Virus record (IMG/VR): IMGVR_UViG_3300009506_000064
Span: 1-44,041 of that record
DNA length: 44,041 nt
Source: a virus
Strand: one strand, 5' to 3'
Shown: positions 1-7,850 of the stretch, piece by piece
Layout of the letters: each line of letters starts with the position of its first letter
Numbering within the stretch: position 1 is the stretch's first letter
The notes under the pieces: generated by a model
What the model was told of the DNA's origin: nothing
Database searches by the model: none
What the model saw: the letters and a program-made list of their open reading frames with translations, nothing else
Position numbers and translations under genes: made by a program

Positions 1-432
1 CATTATAATAATCTTTCCAAAGAATTAAAAGATAGAGTAAAAATATATCAAGGAGATCAAAGTAGTAATAAAAGTATTCAAAAAGTTTTAGATCAAATTT
101 ATACAAGCAATAAAAATGAACAAAAACGTGGATATAGAAAATTTGATATAATAATAGATGATGGTAGTCACGATCCGGCGCATCAACAAACTTCTTTTAA
201 AAAGTTATGGCCTGAAGTGGAAAACGGGGGATTGTATATAATAGAAGATTTTCATTTTTCTTATAAAGATGGAAAGCACCCTACTATTGATTGGTTGTTT
301 GATATGATACATAAATTGAATCGTTATGGTGATAAGAATGGATCTATTGTATTACCAGATACTCAATGGATTATGTTTGGATATAATGAAGTTTTAATTA
401 GAAAAACTCCTTTTAATTATGGTAGAGGTTAA
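1..432 (+). CDS. SAM-dependent methyltransferase, class I (5' end cut by window)
   Basis: The reading frame is open from base 1 to the stop at 430-432, so the start lies upstream of the window; a GTG at 217 is only an internal codon. The visible 143 residues contain FDIIIDDGSHDPAHQQ followed by WPEVENGGLYIIEDFH. This is the acidic IDDGSH strand plus GG-IED pattern of the Methyltransf_24 / macrocin-O-methyltransferase-like group, which methylates sugars and small molecules using S-adenosylmethionine. The SAM-binding N-terminal half is missing from view. It ends two bases before the epimerase-like gene, so both are probably co-transcribed. A role in sugar O-methylation is inferred from the family and neighbours; the substrate is not visible. 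Confidence 0.75.
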   Translation, partial: HYNNLSKELKDRVKIYQGDQSSNKSIQKVLDQIYTSNKNEQKRGYRKFDIIIDDGSHDPAHQQTSFKKLWPEVENGGLYIIEDFHFSYKDGKHPTIDWLFDMIHKLNRYGDKNGSIVLPDTQWIMFGYNEVLIRKTPFNYGRG

Positions 433-434
433 TT

Positions 435-1478
435 ATGAAAGTTTTAGTTACTGGTGGTTGTGGTTTGATTGGTTATCATGCAGCTATATATTATCATAAA
501 CAAGGGCATCAAGTAGAGGTTATGGATAATTTAGAACGATCTAGTTTATTAGGATATAAGGATGTAAATATTGCGCGAGTTCGTTTTAATAAGCAATTAC
601 TTCAAAATGAGGGTATTGTTGTATATCCAAATGATGTTTCTAAAAAAGCATCTTTTTTGACGCTATCTGGGCATGATGTAATTATTCATATGGCAGGGCA
701 ATGCGGAGTTCCTACTAGTATAGATAATCCAAGAAGGGATTTTGAAGTTAATACTGTTGGTACATTAAATGTATTAGAATATGCTAGACAAAATAACTCA
801 ATTGTAGTATTAGCGTCTACGAATAAAGTTTATCCTTTACATACTGGTTTTGTTTTAAATAGAAGTTTAGGTAGGTGGGAGTTTGAAAATTTAGATTGGA
901 AGAGATATGGATTTCCAAAAAATGAGACTTTAATTGGAGCGCGTACTCCTTATGGTAATAGTAAGTATATGGCTGATCTTCTTTGTCAGGAGTATGCTCA
1001 TACTTATGGACTTAGGACTGGTGTATTTAGAATGTCATGTATATATGGTCCTAATCAAATTTTAGGTTTTGAGGAACAAGGGTGGGCTGTATTTTTTATT
1101 ATTGCAGCTATGAAAGGTTGGCCTATTACTATTTACGGTGATGGATGTCAAGTAAGAGATATGCTTTATGTGGAAGATACAGTAAAAGCATATGATGCTT
1201 TTATTAGATCAAATGTGTCTCATGGAGTATGGAATTTAGGTGGGGGGGTTAATAATACATTAAGTTTAAATGAACATTTAGATTATTTAGAAGGTTTAAT
1301 TGGAAAAAAGATTTGTATTTCTTATAAAGATTGGCGTCCATTAGATCAAAAATGTTATGTTAGTGATATTAGGCCAGTTACGCGAGATTTAAATTGGATT
1401 CCAATAATTTCTTCTCAAGAAGGATTAAAAATAACTGCTAATTGGATAACTAAGTATTTGGATTTTTTTAATGACTAA
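435..1478 (+). CDS. NAD-dependent epimerase/dehydratase, CDP-paratose 2-epimerase (tyvelose epimerase)-like
   Basis: A 347-residue extended SDR protein with an intact Rossmann start VTGGCGLIGYH (residues 5-15), a substrate-side STNK (128-131) and catalytic Y173/K177 in TPYGNSKYMAD. The stretch FRMSCIYGPNQ, EEQGWAVFF, then ITIYGDGCQVRDMLYVED is the pattern I associate with CDP-paratose 2-epimerases (RfbE type), which interconvert C2 epimers of 3,6-dideoxyhexoses on CDP. Length fits the family. AGAGG lies upstream of the ATG. It is flanked by a methyltransferase and a glycosyltransferase-like gene, so a nucleotide-sugar role is likely. The enzymes that would make CDP-paratose are not in the window, so the exact substrate is uncertain; it could be another NDP-sugar epimerase. 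Confidence 0.82.
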   Translation: MKVLVTGGCGLIGYHAAIYYHKQGHQVEVMDNLERSSLLGYKDVNIARVRFNKQLLQNEGIVVYPNDVSKKASFLTLSGHDVIIHMAGQCGVPTSIDNPRRDFEVNTVGTLNVLEYARQNNSIVVLASTNKVYPLHTGFVLNRSLGRWEFENLDWKRYGFPKNETLIGARTPYGNSKYMADLLCQEYAHTYGLRTGVFRMSCIYGPNQILGFEEQGWAVFFIIAAMKGWPITIYGDGCQVRDMLYVEDTVKAYDAFIRSNVSHGVWNLGGGVNNTLSLNEHLDYLEGLIGKKICISYKDWRPLDQKCYVSDIRPVTRDLNWIPIISSQEGLKITANWITKYLDFFND

Positions 1479-1563
1479 AGATAAAATAAAGCGTGCTAAA
1501 CAATATAAAGCATGGTATCTTAAAAATAAAGAACATAAAAAAGAACAATTTAGAAAGAACTAA
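1471..1563 (+). CDS. possible 30-residue lysine-rich peptide
   Basis: A short frame begins with ATG eight bases inside the end of the epimerase-like gene and ends five bases before the next gene. It fills an otherwise empty gap and would encode a highly charged peptide (MTKDKIKRAKQYKAWY then KNKEHKKEQ). The composition recalls the basic N-terminal helix often seen before HNH or zinc-binding domains in phage proteins, so it may be a leftover fragment of such a gene. I see no convincing ribosome binding site, and translation would depend on coupling to the upstream gene. It may be non-coding. Confidence 0.3.
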   Translation: MTKDKIKRAKQYKAWYLKNKEHKKEQFRKN

Positions 1564-1568
1564 TAAAA

Positions 1569-2417
1569 ATGTCTAGTGAAGTTATAGTTGGGGTTATGTG
1601 GTGTAGAAATGAGGCTGATTTATTACCTCATACTATCCCAGCAGCTTTGAAAAAAGTAGATTGTCTTTTTATAGCTGATGATGATTCTATAGATAATAGT
1701 TGGGGGATTATTAAATCTTTTGGTAAACAGATTTCATATAAAGTACGCCGGTCAGATAAGATTTCTGATACTAATTATAGTAAGAGACGTTTTTCTAAAC
1801 AACATCTTCTTGATGAAGTTAGGAAAAGATTTGGAACTCAAAATGTTTGGGTTCAAATTATCGAAAGTGATGTTGCATTATTAGATACTGATATTAGAAC
1901 TGTAATTAATAAGTATGCAATTGATGATATATCTGTTCGTTGGCATATGATTAACGCTTGCCGTAGGGAATGGACTCCTGAGTACGATCTTCCTCGTATT
2001 CCAAATATGCCATTACATGAATTTTATGAGGCAGCACATTGGATGGAGCAGATTAGTTGTTATACTTTTAGACCCTTACCAGAAATTAATTATACTGAAC
2101 GTGCTGTACCGTGGCCTGGCGGGTTTAGTCATTATTTAAAAACGGATGTTCCTTTTAAATTAGAAAAACTTAAACAATCTCCATTAATTATTCATTATGG
2201 ATTTAGAAGTCCTACTTTTTATTATAATAAAATGAAAGATCGTGTTTATGGTAGAACTTCGCAAAAATATCCTACATGGGATCTATCTAGTCCAGAGTCA
2301 GTTAAGTTAACTGTTCCTTTTTATAACGGAATTTATAATAGTGAAATTGATACTTTTGAGATAACAAGAAATGGTTGGTATCGATGGTTAATGTTGAGGA
2401 AAAAATATGATGACTAG
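1569..2417 (+). CDS. glycosyltransferase family 2-like protein
   Basis: A 282-residue protein opening with VIVGVMWCRNEADLL, the N-terminal strand and nucleotide-binding segment of GT-A fold enzymes (compare xxxKNExxxL in GT2 proteins). IADDDSIDNSW follows at about 35-45, and IIESDVALLD at about 97-106 is in the place of the metal-binding DxD-type motif. The C-terminal half is rich in Trp/Tyr and resembles no domain I can name. It would transfer a sugar from a nucleotide-sugar donor; acceptor unknown. It overlaps the next gene by 11 bases. The upstream ribosome site is weak. The DxD is imperfect (ESD), so activity is inferred from fold only. Confidence 0.6.
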   Translation: MSSEVIVGVMWCRNEADLLPHTIPAALKKVDCLFIADDDSIDNSWGIIKSFGKQISYKVRRSDKISDTNYSKRRFSKQHLLDEVRKRFGTQNVWVQIIESDVALLDTDIRTVINKYAIDDISVRWHMINACRREWTPEYDLPRIPNMPLHEFYEAAHWMEQISCYTFRPLPEINYTERAVPWPGGFSHYLKTDVPFKLEKLKQSPLIIHYGFRSPTFYYNKMKDRVYGRTSQKYPTWDLSSPESVKLTVPFYNGIYNSEIDTFEITRNGWYRWLMLRKKYDD

Positions 2418-2781
2418 AATTCCTAATGTGAATACGTTAGCTGATTTGATTGATCGTTTAATTGTTGAAATAAACAAGTTAAGTTATTTTGAAAATAAAA
2501 AAAGAGAAGAACAATTTAAAGTTAATCCTGATTTTGAATTAATAGCTAAATGGGATAATCTTAGTAGAGACTGTTGTGAGCTACGTTCAGCTTTAAAAAA
2601 TGAGATAAATAGTCTTGTATCGGAGATTGTAAAAAATGGTAAATACAATGTTATGAGGGAGCCAAGAACTTTTAGACCGTCTCCAAAGAAGATTGCTAAT
2701 GTTTTAGAAGAGATGTGTTTAGAGCGAGCTAGAAGTTTATATAATGGAGAGTTAGTTAGGGCTTTAGAGGAAGAGTTATGA
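2407..2781 (+). CDS. hypothetical helical protein in sugar-modification block
   Basis: A 124-residue charged, mostly helical protein with no signal or membrane segment. Its N-terminus (TLADLIDRLIVEINKLSYFE) resembles small helical proteins that I recall travelling with glycosyltransferase genes in phages, loosely similar to DUF4254; that assignment is tentative. It starts at ATG ATG just after GAGG inside the end of the glycosyltransferase-like gene and ends in an ATGA overlap with the following methyltransferase gene. Translational coupling with both neighbours suggests it serves the same pathway. Function unknown. Confidence 0.7.
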   Translation: MMTRIPNVNTLADLIDRLIVEINKLSYFENKKREEQFKVNPDFELIAKWDNLSRDCCELRSALKNEINSLVSEIVKNGKYNVMREPRTFRPSPKKIANVLEEMCLERARSLYNGELVRALEEEL

Positions 2782-3404
2782 CTAAAGAAGATAGAAGACA
2801 TAAGAGTCATGAATTAAATCCTAGAAAATGGCCTGTAGGTTTAGAGTATTATAATAGCCCGTCTAAAGAACGGATTTGGGATGATTTTATACATTCTGAT
2901 GGAGTAATGTTGAGTCTTCCAGAACAAAAATTTATTCAGGATATACCTAGATTTTTAGGAGATGGAAATTATGCTAATTTAGGTCATTCAAGGGGAGGTT
3001 CAGCTATTTTATTAGCTAGTGGTCTTAGGGAATATAATTTATCTGGTCGTGTGTATTCAATAGATTTAAAATGGAAAAGTAGATCAGAGTCTATTCTTCA
3101 ACGTTTTAGTCTTAGGGATTATGTGTGTAAATGTGAGGGAAGTACTGATGATTGGGCTGAAAAGTTATCTAATTTAAAATTTAATTTTGTATTTATTGAT
3201 GCGGATCATTGTTATGAGGCTGTTGTAAGAGATTTTCAGAATTGGTCAAAAATAGTACGAGTAAGCGGATTGATTTCTTTTCATGATACTAATCAAGATT
3301 TTTCTCATAAGGCGATAGAAGATACAGTATTGAAAGATTCAAATTGGGCGGAATTTCCTGAATTTCATGTGCATAGGATTAGAACTTTTCAGAAAATTAA
3401 TTGA
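2778..3404 (+). CDS. SAM-dependent methyltransferase, class I (Methyltransf_24-like)
   Basis: A 208-residue protein. ANLGHSRGGSAILLASGL (about 66-83) matches the glycine-rich SAM-binding motif I, RVYSIDLKWKS (91-101) the acidic motif II, and FNFVFIDADHCYEAVVRDF (about 135-153) the IDADHxYexvxxDf motif typical of Methyltransf_24 proteins. GLISFHDTN (164-172) follows. The methyl acceptor is unknown; sugar or glycopeptide methylation is inferred from the block it closes. It starts with an ATGA overlap and GAGGA ribosome site. Its stop overlaps the convergent deacetylase-like gene by eight bases, so this is the last gene of the plus-strand operon. Confidence 0.8.
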   Translation: MTKEDRRHKSHELNPRKWPVGLEYYNSPSKERIWDDFIHSDGVMLSLPEQKFIQDIPRFLGDGNYANLGHSRGGSAILLASGLREYNLSGRVYSIDLKWKSRSESILQRFSLRDYVCKCEGSTDDWAEKLSNLKFNFVFIDADHCYEAVVRDFQNWSKIVRVSGLISFHDTNQDFSHKAIEDTVLKDSNWAEFPEFHVHRIRTFQKIN

Positions 3405-3990
3405 TAAATAGTTTTTTATTTTCACGAATTGTACGTAATGTTTTAACTAAATTATGACTCTCTACAGTAAACCACTTATCTTCGTACCAATGAATAAACA
3501 ATTCTTGTTTATTTAATCTAACTAATTCACTATATTCTTTCCATGCTTTTCCACCAAAATATTTTCTTTTAGGATATAATATATTAGAACAATCTATTAA
3601 TTCTAATCCTACCATATTTGAGGCTTCTTTAATATGTTTATCGTTTGCCCCCCAAGGAGTATAAAATTTGGTAGGATGATAATTAAAGTTGGTTTCTATG
3701 GTTTCTATACATTTGTTTAAATGATTAATAATTTCTTTTATGTTAAGAACTCCATAGTTAGTATGTTCCCATCCATGAATTTCCGGAATTAGTTCTTTTT
3801 TTTCATAGGCTTGTTTTAAAAAATCTATTCCTCCAGGAAATTGATTTAAAGTTCCACAAATTAAAGCAGCAATATGTATCGCGCCTTCATTTGCAATTAT
3901 TTGATGGATTTGTTTAAAACGTTCTACTACCTCAGTATGAGAAGTATATTTTCCTCCGAGTAGAAATACATCATCATCTCGTATAAGCAT
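3397..3990 (-). CDS. polysaccharide deacetylase-like protein (NodB/CE4 type)
   Basis: A 197-residue protein starting almost directly with the catalytic motif IRDDDVF (D5-D7). IHGWEHTNYG carries the two metal-binding histidines H72 and H76, and FYTPWGANDKHI (109-120) resembles the later substrate-groove motif. This is the order of motifs in CE4 deacetylases, metal-dependent enzymes that remove N-acetyl groups from sugar polymers. No signal peptide is present, so it would act in the cytoplasm, for example on sugar precursors, or be released at lysis. It overlaps the sulfotransferase-like gene upstream by 17 bases and is the last gene of the minus-strand operon. The start has little Shine-Dalgarno support and probably relies on coupling. 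Confidence 0.7.
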   Translation of the reverse strand: MLIRDDDVFLLGGKYTSHTEVVERFKQIHQIIANEGAIHIAALICGTLNQFPGGIDFLKQAYEKKELIPEIHGWEHTNYGVLNIKEIINHLNKCIETIETNFNYHPTKFYTPWGANDKHIKEASNMVGLELIDCSNILYPKRKYFGGKAWKEYSELVRLNKQELFIHWYEDKWFTVESHNLVKTLRTIRENKKLFIN

Positions 3991-4546
3991 ATCGTTGTAA
4001 CCAAGTATAATTGTTAAATAGGTTATCTAAGTTAATATCTAGTTTAGGTTGTTTTATATTTGTTTTTACTAAACTAGATGCCGCTTCCAGCCAGTTTTTT
4101 GTTACATTTAATTCTAAAGTACAGCCTAATTTTATAAATTCAATTTTAGGATTTATTATTATGTCTTCATAAAATATTTTTTCTTCTACTTGTTTAAACA
4201 TATTTAATATAAATTTCATTACTGCTTCTATGGATTTATGTTTTTTAAGTAATGAATAAGCCATGACATATGGATTGCGGATAATCCAAATAGTTCTATC
4301 TGGAGCCTCTATTCTTCCAGTATTTCCTAACCATAAAATTTTTTCTTTATTAGTTAGTTGATCTGGATGGATAAAACTATATTTATTTCCAACCCATTTT
4401 TGTGTGTCATTTTTAGAAGCAAGTATTTGTTTAATAGTTATTGGTGCTCCATAACGATTTGCTATAATTATGTTTGGATGACAATCTAAGGCTGCGGCTA
4501 CAAGAGTATGTCCGCTGTGTGATCCTCTAATTTCAATACTTTTCAT
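3974..4546 (-). CDS. sulfotransferase-like protein (second of a pair)
   Basis: A 190-residue protein with RGSHSGHTLVAAALDCHPN (7-25), matching the RSG(T/H)T PAPS 5'-phosphosulfate loop and the following 'hPn' of sulfotransferases. IWIIRNPYVMAYSLLK (86-101) has the R and S eight residues apart that bind the PAPS 3'-phosphate. FYEDI near 125 is the usual 'YEDL' segment. The protein is shorter than most cellular sulfotransferases. It starts in an ATGA overlap with the preceding sulfotransferase-like gene, showing translational coupling. Transfer of sulfate from PAPS to a sugar or other surface group is inferred; no PAPS synthesis gene is in the window, so the donor would come from the host. Confidence 0.68.
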   Translation of the reverse strand: MKSIEIRGSHSGHTLVAAALDCHPNIIIANRYGAPITIKQILASKNDTQKWVGNKYSFIHPDQLTNKEKILWLGNTGRIEAPDRTIWIIRNPYVMAYSLLKKHKSIEAVMKFILNMFKQVEEKIFYEDIIINPKIEFIKLGCTLELNVTKNWLEAASSLVKTNIKQPKLDINLDNLFNNYTWLQRYAYTR

Positions 4547-5169
4547 TGAGTAACCTTTTCAGAGACTCTATGCCAAGGTTTTACTTTTTCTAACTTTATC
4601 CATTTTTTATGGACTCGTTTAACATCTTTTTCTGTTAAATTTTTTAATTTAAGAATAGGTTTTAGTACGTCTATTGCATAATTTATATCTTTGCAAAAAC
4701 GTTGATAGTGAATAATAGTTATTGGGATACCTAAATCTATAGCATTATATACTGCTGTGCCTAATCTACGTTGAAATGTATTTTTGACTAATTCAATTTT
4801 TTCTTCATCTGTTAATTTTTGATATTCGTTTAAAGTCATATTAAAATTAACTCTAGGGCTAATTTTTACTCTAGTTTTATCGCCTGCATAAAGACGTTTA
4901 TTTATTGTAATATCTAGATTATTTGCCATATAAAAGATATGGTCTACTTGCCAATTATTATCTAAAACCCATGTTTTTAGATTAACTATAAATCCTCCAA
5001 GATGTTTAATTACTTCTGGAAATTTAGTATTAGAATCAATTTTTCTACCTTTAAGCCATTCGTGAGGTCCTGTATTTATAGCGTCTCCACCAGTATCAAA
5101 CCCTAACAGGTAAAATATTTGTAATAGTAAAGTAGTTCCTGAACGTCCTTCTCCTGTAATTAAAATCAT
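4543..5169 (-). CDS. sulfotransferase-like P-loop protein (first of a pair)
   Basis: A 208-residue protein opening with ILITGEGRSGTTLLLQIFYLLGF. GRSGTTLL is the PAPS-binding P-loop found at the N-terminus of bacterial sulfotransferase-like proteins, and the following 'GFDTGGD' is also usual for them. The 3'-phosphate-binding RxPxxxxxS motif is not clear, so it may be a divergent or nucleotide-binding relative. Its ATG follows the terminase stop directly (TAA-ATG), with GAGG inside the end of the terminase gene as ribosome site, so it is translated with the packaging gene. The acceptor is unknown. Confidence 0.65.
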   Translation of the reverse strand: MILITGEGRSGTTLLLQIFYLLGFDTGGDAINTGPHEWLKGRKIDSNTKFPEVIKHLGGFIVNLKTWVLDNNWQVDHIFYMANNLDITINKRLYAGDKTRVKISPRVNFNMTLNEYQKLTDEEKIELVKNTFQRRLGTAVYNAIDLGIPITIIHYQRFCKDINYAIDVLKPILKLKNLTEKDVKRVHKKWIKLEKVKPWHRVSEKVTQ

Positions 5170-7401
5170 TTATGCCTCATTTCCGTATGGATTATTCCAA
5201 TAGTTCGGATTATTTCTAGGGTTATTATGTCCTTTTAATAATCTTTGCCATGCTTCTTGTGCTGACATAGGTTCAGCTCTTCCTATACCTAATTCTCTAC
5301 GTTCTTGCTTTTTTATAGCATCTTCAAATTGTTTCTTTTCTCTAGCCCACGGATCTCCGGATGCTTCTGCAATTTTGTGTTCTGGTACTTTTATTTGTTG
5401 TGAGCATATTAGCCATATAGCAAAATACCATGCATCTAATACGTGATCTCCGCGAAACGGATCGCTTACCTGCCAGCCTTTGAGTTGGTTTGATTTAGAT
5501 TCTCTAGCTGGATCTTCAGCTACATCAATACATTGTCTAATTTGATCGTGAATTAGATAAGCTCCTGGAGATTCATCTTCTTGAGTATACGATTCATCAT
5601 ATAGATGGAACCATAAATGATTATATCGTGCAACGTTATTTATAAACTCTTGATTTTCTCTTCGCCAGTTTTCTTGAATTTTTGTCATATTTCTATGACG
5701 TTTGAGAATATCTGTAGGCCATGGTTGGCCTTCTTCTTCTAATTCAACAAATATAGGTTCTAACATTGGATCTTGATCAGTAATAGTATAATTCCATAAT
5801 TCTGAGTTTCCACCTAAAGCTTCAATCCATCTCGGTACTCTAGCTCGTAGGCGTATTAGATTTTTTTTCATGGTGGTCATTTCATCTGAATTATAGTATT
5901 CCCAGGATGTTACTATATCTGTACCGTCATATCCAACAAGGCATCCGGCAAAGTTTTTTGGCCCTTGATCAATACCAAGTATCCAGATAGCTCGTTTAAA
6001 GAAATCAGGTTCAACAATTTTAAGATGATCATCTCTAACTAAACCAAATTTAGCCCCTTCTGCTGCTACTCCTATGCCCTCGAATTCCGAAGCATATTCC
6101 TCATCAGTTAATTCCATTCGGGCGGCTTTTAATTCAGATTTTACATATTCCGGGTTATCCATAGGATCAAGTTTAGTGATTAACATGGAGACGTTCCACG
6201 GACAGCCGTTTTTGATTAGACGGTTTTCTCTTCTCCATCTAATCATTTTACCAGTTTCAGGGTCACGACCATGCATGTTGGTCATACGTCCAATGAAGCC
6301 TCCAAGACCTTTTGGAGTACCTAAAGCAATAATACGTCCCATGCGTTCTGACATACGCGCACGAAGTTCTTCATAGATATCTGCGGGAAGCCAACCGGGT
6401 TCTGCGCATAATGCAAATTCTAGAGCATGGCCTGTGATTGATCCTTTAGCTTTAGATGATTTTACTCGTACTTCTGAACCCCATTTTGTAGTCATGATCA
6501 TTTCCCCTGTTTTTTTATCATGTACTACATTTACTATTTGTTTATAGTAAGGAAAGAATAAGGTTTTAAGAAAGTTTTGAAGATAAGCTACTTCTTTTGA
6601 AGATCTATCGTATGTTTCTGCGAGTATCCAGACCTCTACTCCAGGTAAGCAAATAGCCATAGCGGCTATTAGGGCTAACAAATAACTTTTACCGCTTCTG
6701 GCAGCGCCTTCTCCAACTATATGCCTTTCAGGAGCCGCAAGAATATTAATTTGACTGGTATGTGGAGTTCGACGCGGATCGCATCGTTTGATGATTTCCA
6801 TTTGACGATCAAATTTTCTTTTTAAATTTTGTTTCGGAGTAGAAACTCCGTTTTGATCCCGCCAAGTTTCTAGTTTTTCATTTCTTACTTCAGATAATCC
6901 AAATGAGTTATGGCAAGAAGGGCAATGGGCTGTTTGATATGCCCAAGCTAAATCAAGCCATTTATAGATTAAGTTTACGTCTTTACCAGGATCATGAAGT
7001 TTTTTTAATGTTTTAATAGCATTAAAACGATCAGCAGCTTTGGCTTTTGGATTGTCTCGTAATTTTTCTAATACTTTAAAAGCGTATTCTCGGAGATCTC
7101 CTTTATGCATTTCTCCGAAATCAACACGTAAAGATTCTTTAGCTTTTTCTTCGGCTATTTTTTGTTCGCGCAATCTTTCAATTTCTGCTTTAATACGTGG
7201 AGTTCTAGCTAAATTTCTAGCCTTCATGTTTTCTTTAGATGAAGGTTCGCAACGCCATCCAAATGCAATACGGGCGGCTTCTATTCCGCCCATTCCGGTG
7301 TCTGCAATTAGTTTAGCAAAATGGCGTTCACTAGGACTGATGCGTTTTTTAACTCTAGTCTTCCCCTTGGGGCAACCAGTATTCGGGGTTTCGTTGCTCA
7401 T
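5170..7401 (-). CDS. terminase large subunit with TerS-like N-terminal extension
   Basis: A 743-residue packaging ATPase-nuclease, long for a TerL (commonly about 450-600). Residues about 21-80 (SPSERHFAKLIAD, EAARIAFGW, LARTPRIKAEIERL) resemble the DNA-binding helix-turn-helix region of small terminase subunits. A linker with one CPSC pair (160-163) follows. The Walker A motif is GEGAARSGKSYL (230-241), Walker B region FALCAEPG (329-336), coupling motif IALGTPKG (358-365). The RNase H-like nuclease has GIDQG (D478), TDQD (541-544) and HVLDAW (D656). It pumps DNA through the portal and cuts concatemers. AGAGGAGG precedes the ATG, which lies inside the 68-residue gene upstream. No separate TerS gene was recognised. 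Confidence 0.9.
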   Translation of the reverse strand: MSNETPNTGCPKGKTRVKKRISPSERHFAKLIADTGMGGIEAARIAFGWRCEPSSKENMKARNLARTPRIKAEIERLREQKIAEEKAKESLRVDFGEMHKGDLREYAFKVLEKLRDNPKAKAADRFNAIKTLKKLHDPGKDVNLIYKWLDLAWAYQTAHCPSCHNSFGLSEVRNEKLETWRDQNGVSTPKQNLKRKFDRQMEIIKRCDPRRTPHTSQINILAAPERHIVGEGAARSGKSYLLALIAAMAICLPGVEVWILAETYDRSSKEVAYLQNFLKTLFFPYYKQIVNVVHDKKTGEMIMTTKWGSEVRVKSSKAKGSITGHALEFALCAEPGWLPADIYEELRARMSERMGRIIALGTPKGLGGFIGRMTNMHGRDPETGKMIRWRRENRLIKNGCPWNVSMLITKLDPMDNPEYVKSELKAARMELTDEEYASEFEGIGVAAEGAKFGLVRDDHLKIVEPDFFKRAIWILGIDQGPKNFAGCLVGYDGTDIVTSWEYYNSDEMTTMKKNLIRLRARVPRWIEALGGNSELWNYTITDQDPMLEPIFVELEEEGQPWPTDILKRHRNMTKIQENWRRENQEFINNVARYNHLWFHLYDESYTQEDESPGAYLIHDQIRQCIDVAEDPARESKSNQLKGWQVSDPFRGDHVLDAWYFAIWLICSQQIKVPEHKIAEASGDPWAREKKQFEDAIKKQERRELGIGRAEPMSAQEAWQRLLKGHNNPRNNPNYWNNPYGNEA

Positions 7402-7561
7402 TTTCCTCCTCTTCTAAATCCCAAGGGCAACCCGCGTATTCAGGAGTTGTAGCTTTGAGTGCTTTATCTAGCGCATTGATTAATTTTTGATCAGAGGTTT
7501 CCTTTTTATTGAAAGTTAAATCGTTTACAGATTGAAGTATGAAAGATAATTTATCGCTCAT
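7355..7561 (-). CDS. hypothetical 68-residue acidic protein
   Basis: A small acidic protein (ending PWDLEEEENEQRNPEYWLPQ) with no recognisable domain. Its ATG follows the stop of the small membrane protein gene with no gap (TAA-ATG), and its last 47 bases overlap the start of the terminase gene, whose ribosome site lies inside it. The packing implies a real, coupled gene between the lysis and packaging genes. A terminase-associated role would be a guess from position. Confidence 0.65.
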   Translation of the reverse strand: MSDKLSFILQSVNDLTFNKKETSDQKLINALDKALKATTPEYAGCPWDLEEEENEQRNPEYWLPQGED

Positions 7562-7846
7562 TTAATAAATTTTATCTAAAACAAAACCAGCAAGACTAAT
7601 AATTAATGATACCCCACCAGCTAAAACAATAATAGTTCTTTTCATTCCGCTAGTTTCACCTTCTCGTTTTGCTTCTCTGAGAAGAAATTCGTTAAATTTT
7701 TCATCAAGGTTTTTAATAGATGCTGTTAGTTCTGGTAATTGTTTTTCGTCTCTATGTATACGTTGAGAAAGAAGTTCTCTAAAAGCTCTAACTTCTCCTA
7801 TAAATTCCCCCGCCATTGCAAGTGCTACGCTTTTTTCTGAGTCCAT
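7562..7846 (-). CDS. small C-terminally anchored membrane protein, holin candidate
   Basis: A 94-residue protein with a charged helical N-terminal part (likely coiled coil around 20-60) and one C-terminal hydrophobic segment, IIVLAGGVSLIISLAGFVL (about 71-89), ending DKIY. This architecture resembles XhlA-type haemolysin/holin proteins. It lies directly downstream of the M15 peptidase gene, the usual pairing of endolysin and holin. AAGG precedes the ATG, within the tail of the peptidase gene. A holin would form pores in the inner membrane at lysis; an accessory membrane or anti-holin role is equally possible from sequence alone. Confidence 0.55.
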   Translation of the reverse strand: MDSEKSVALAMAGEFIGEVRAFRELLSQRIHRDEKQLPELTASIKNLDEKFNEFLLREAKREGETSGMKRTIIVLAGGVSLIISLAGFVLDKIY

Positions 7847-7850
7847 TTTA

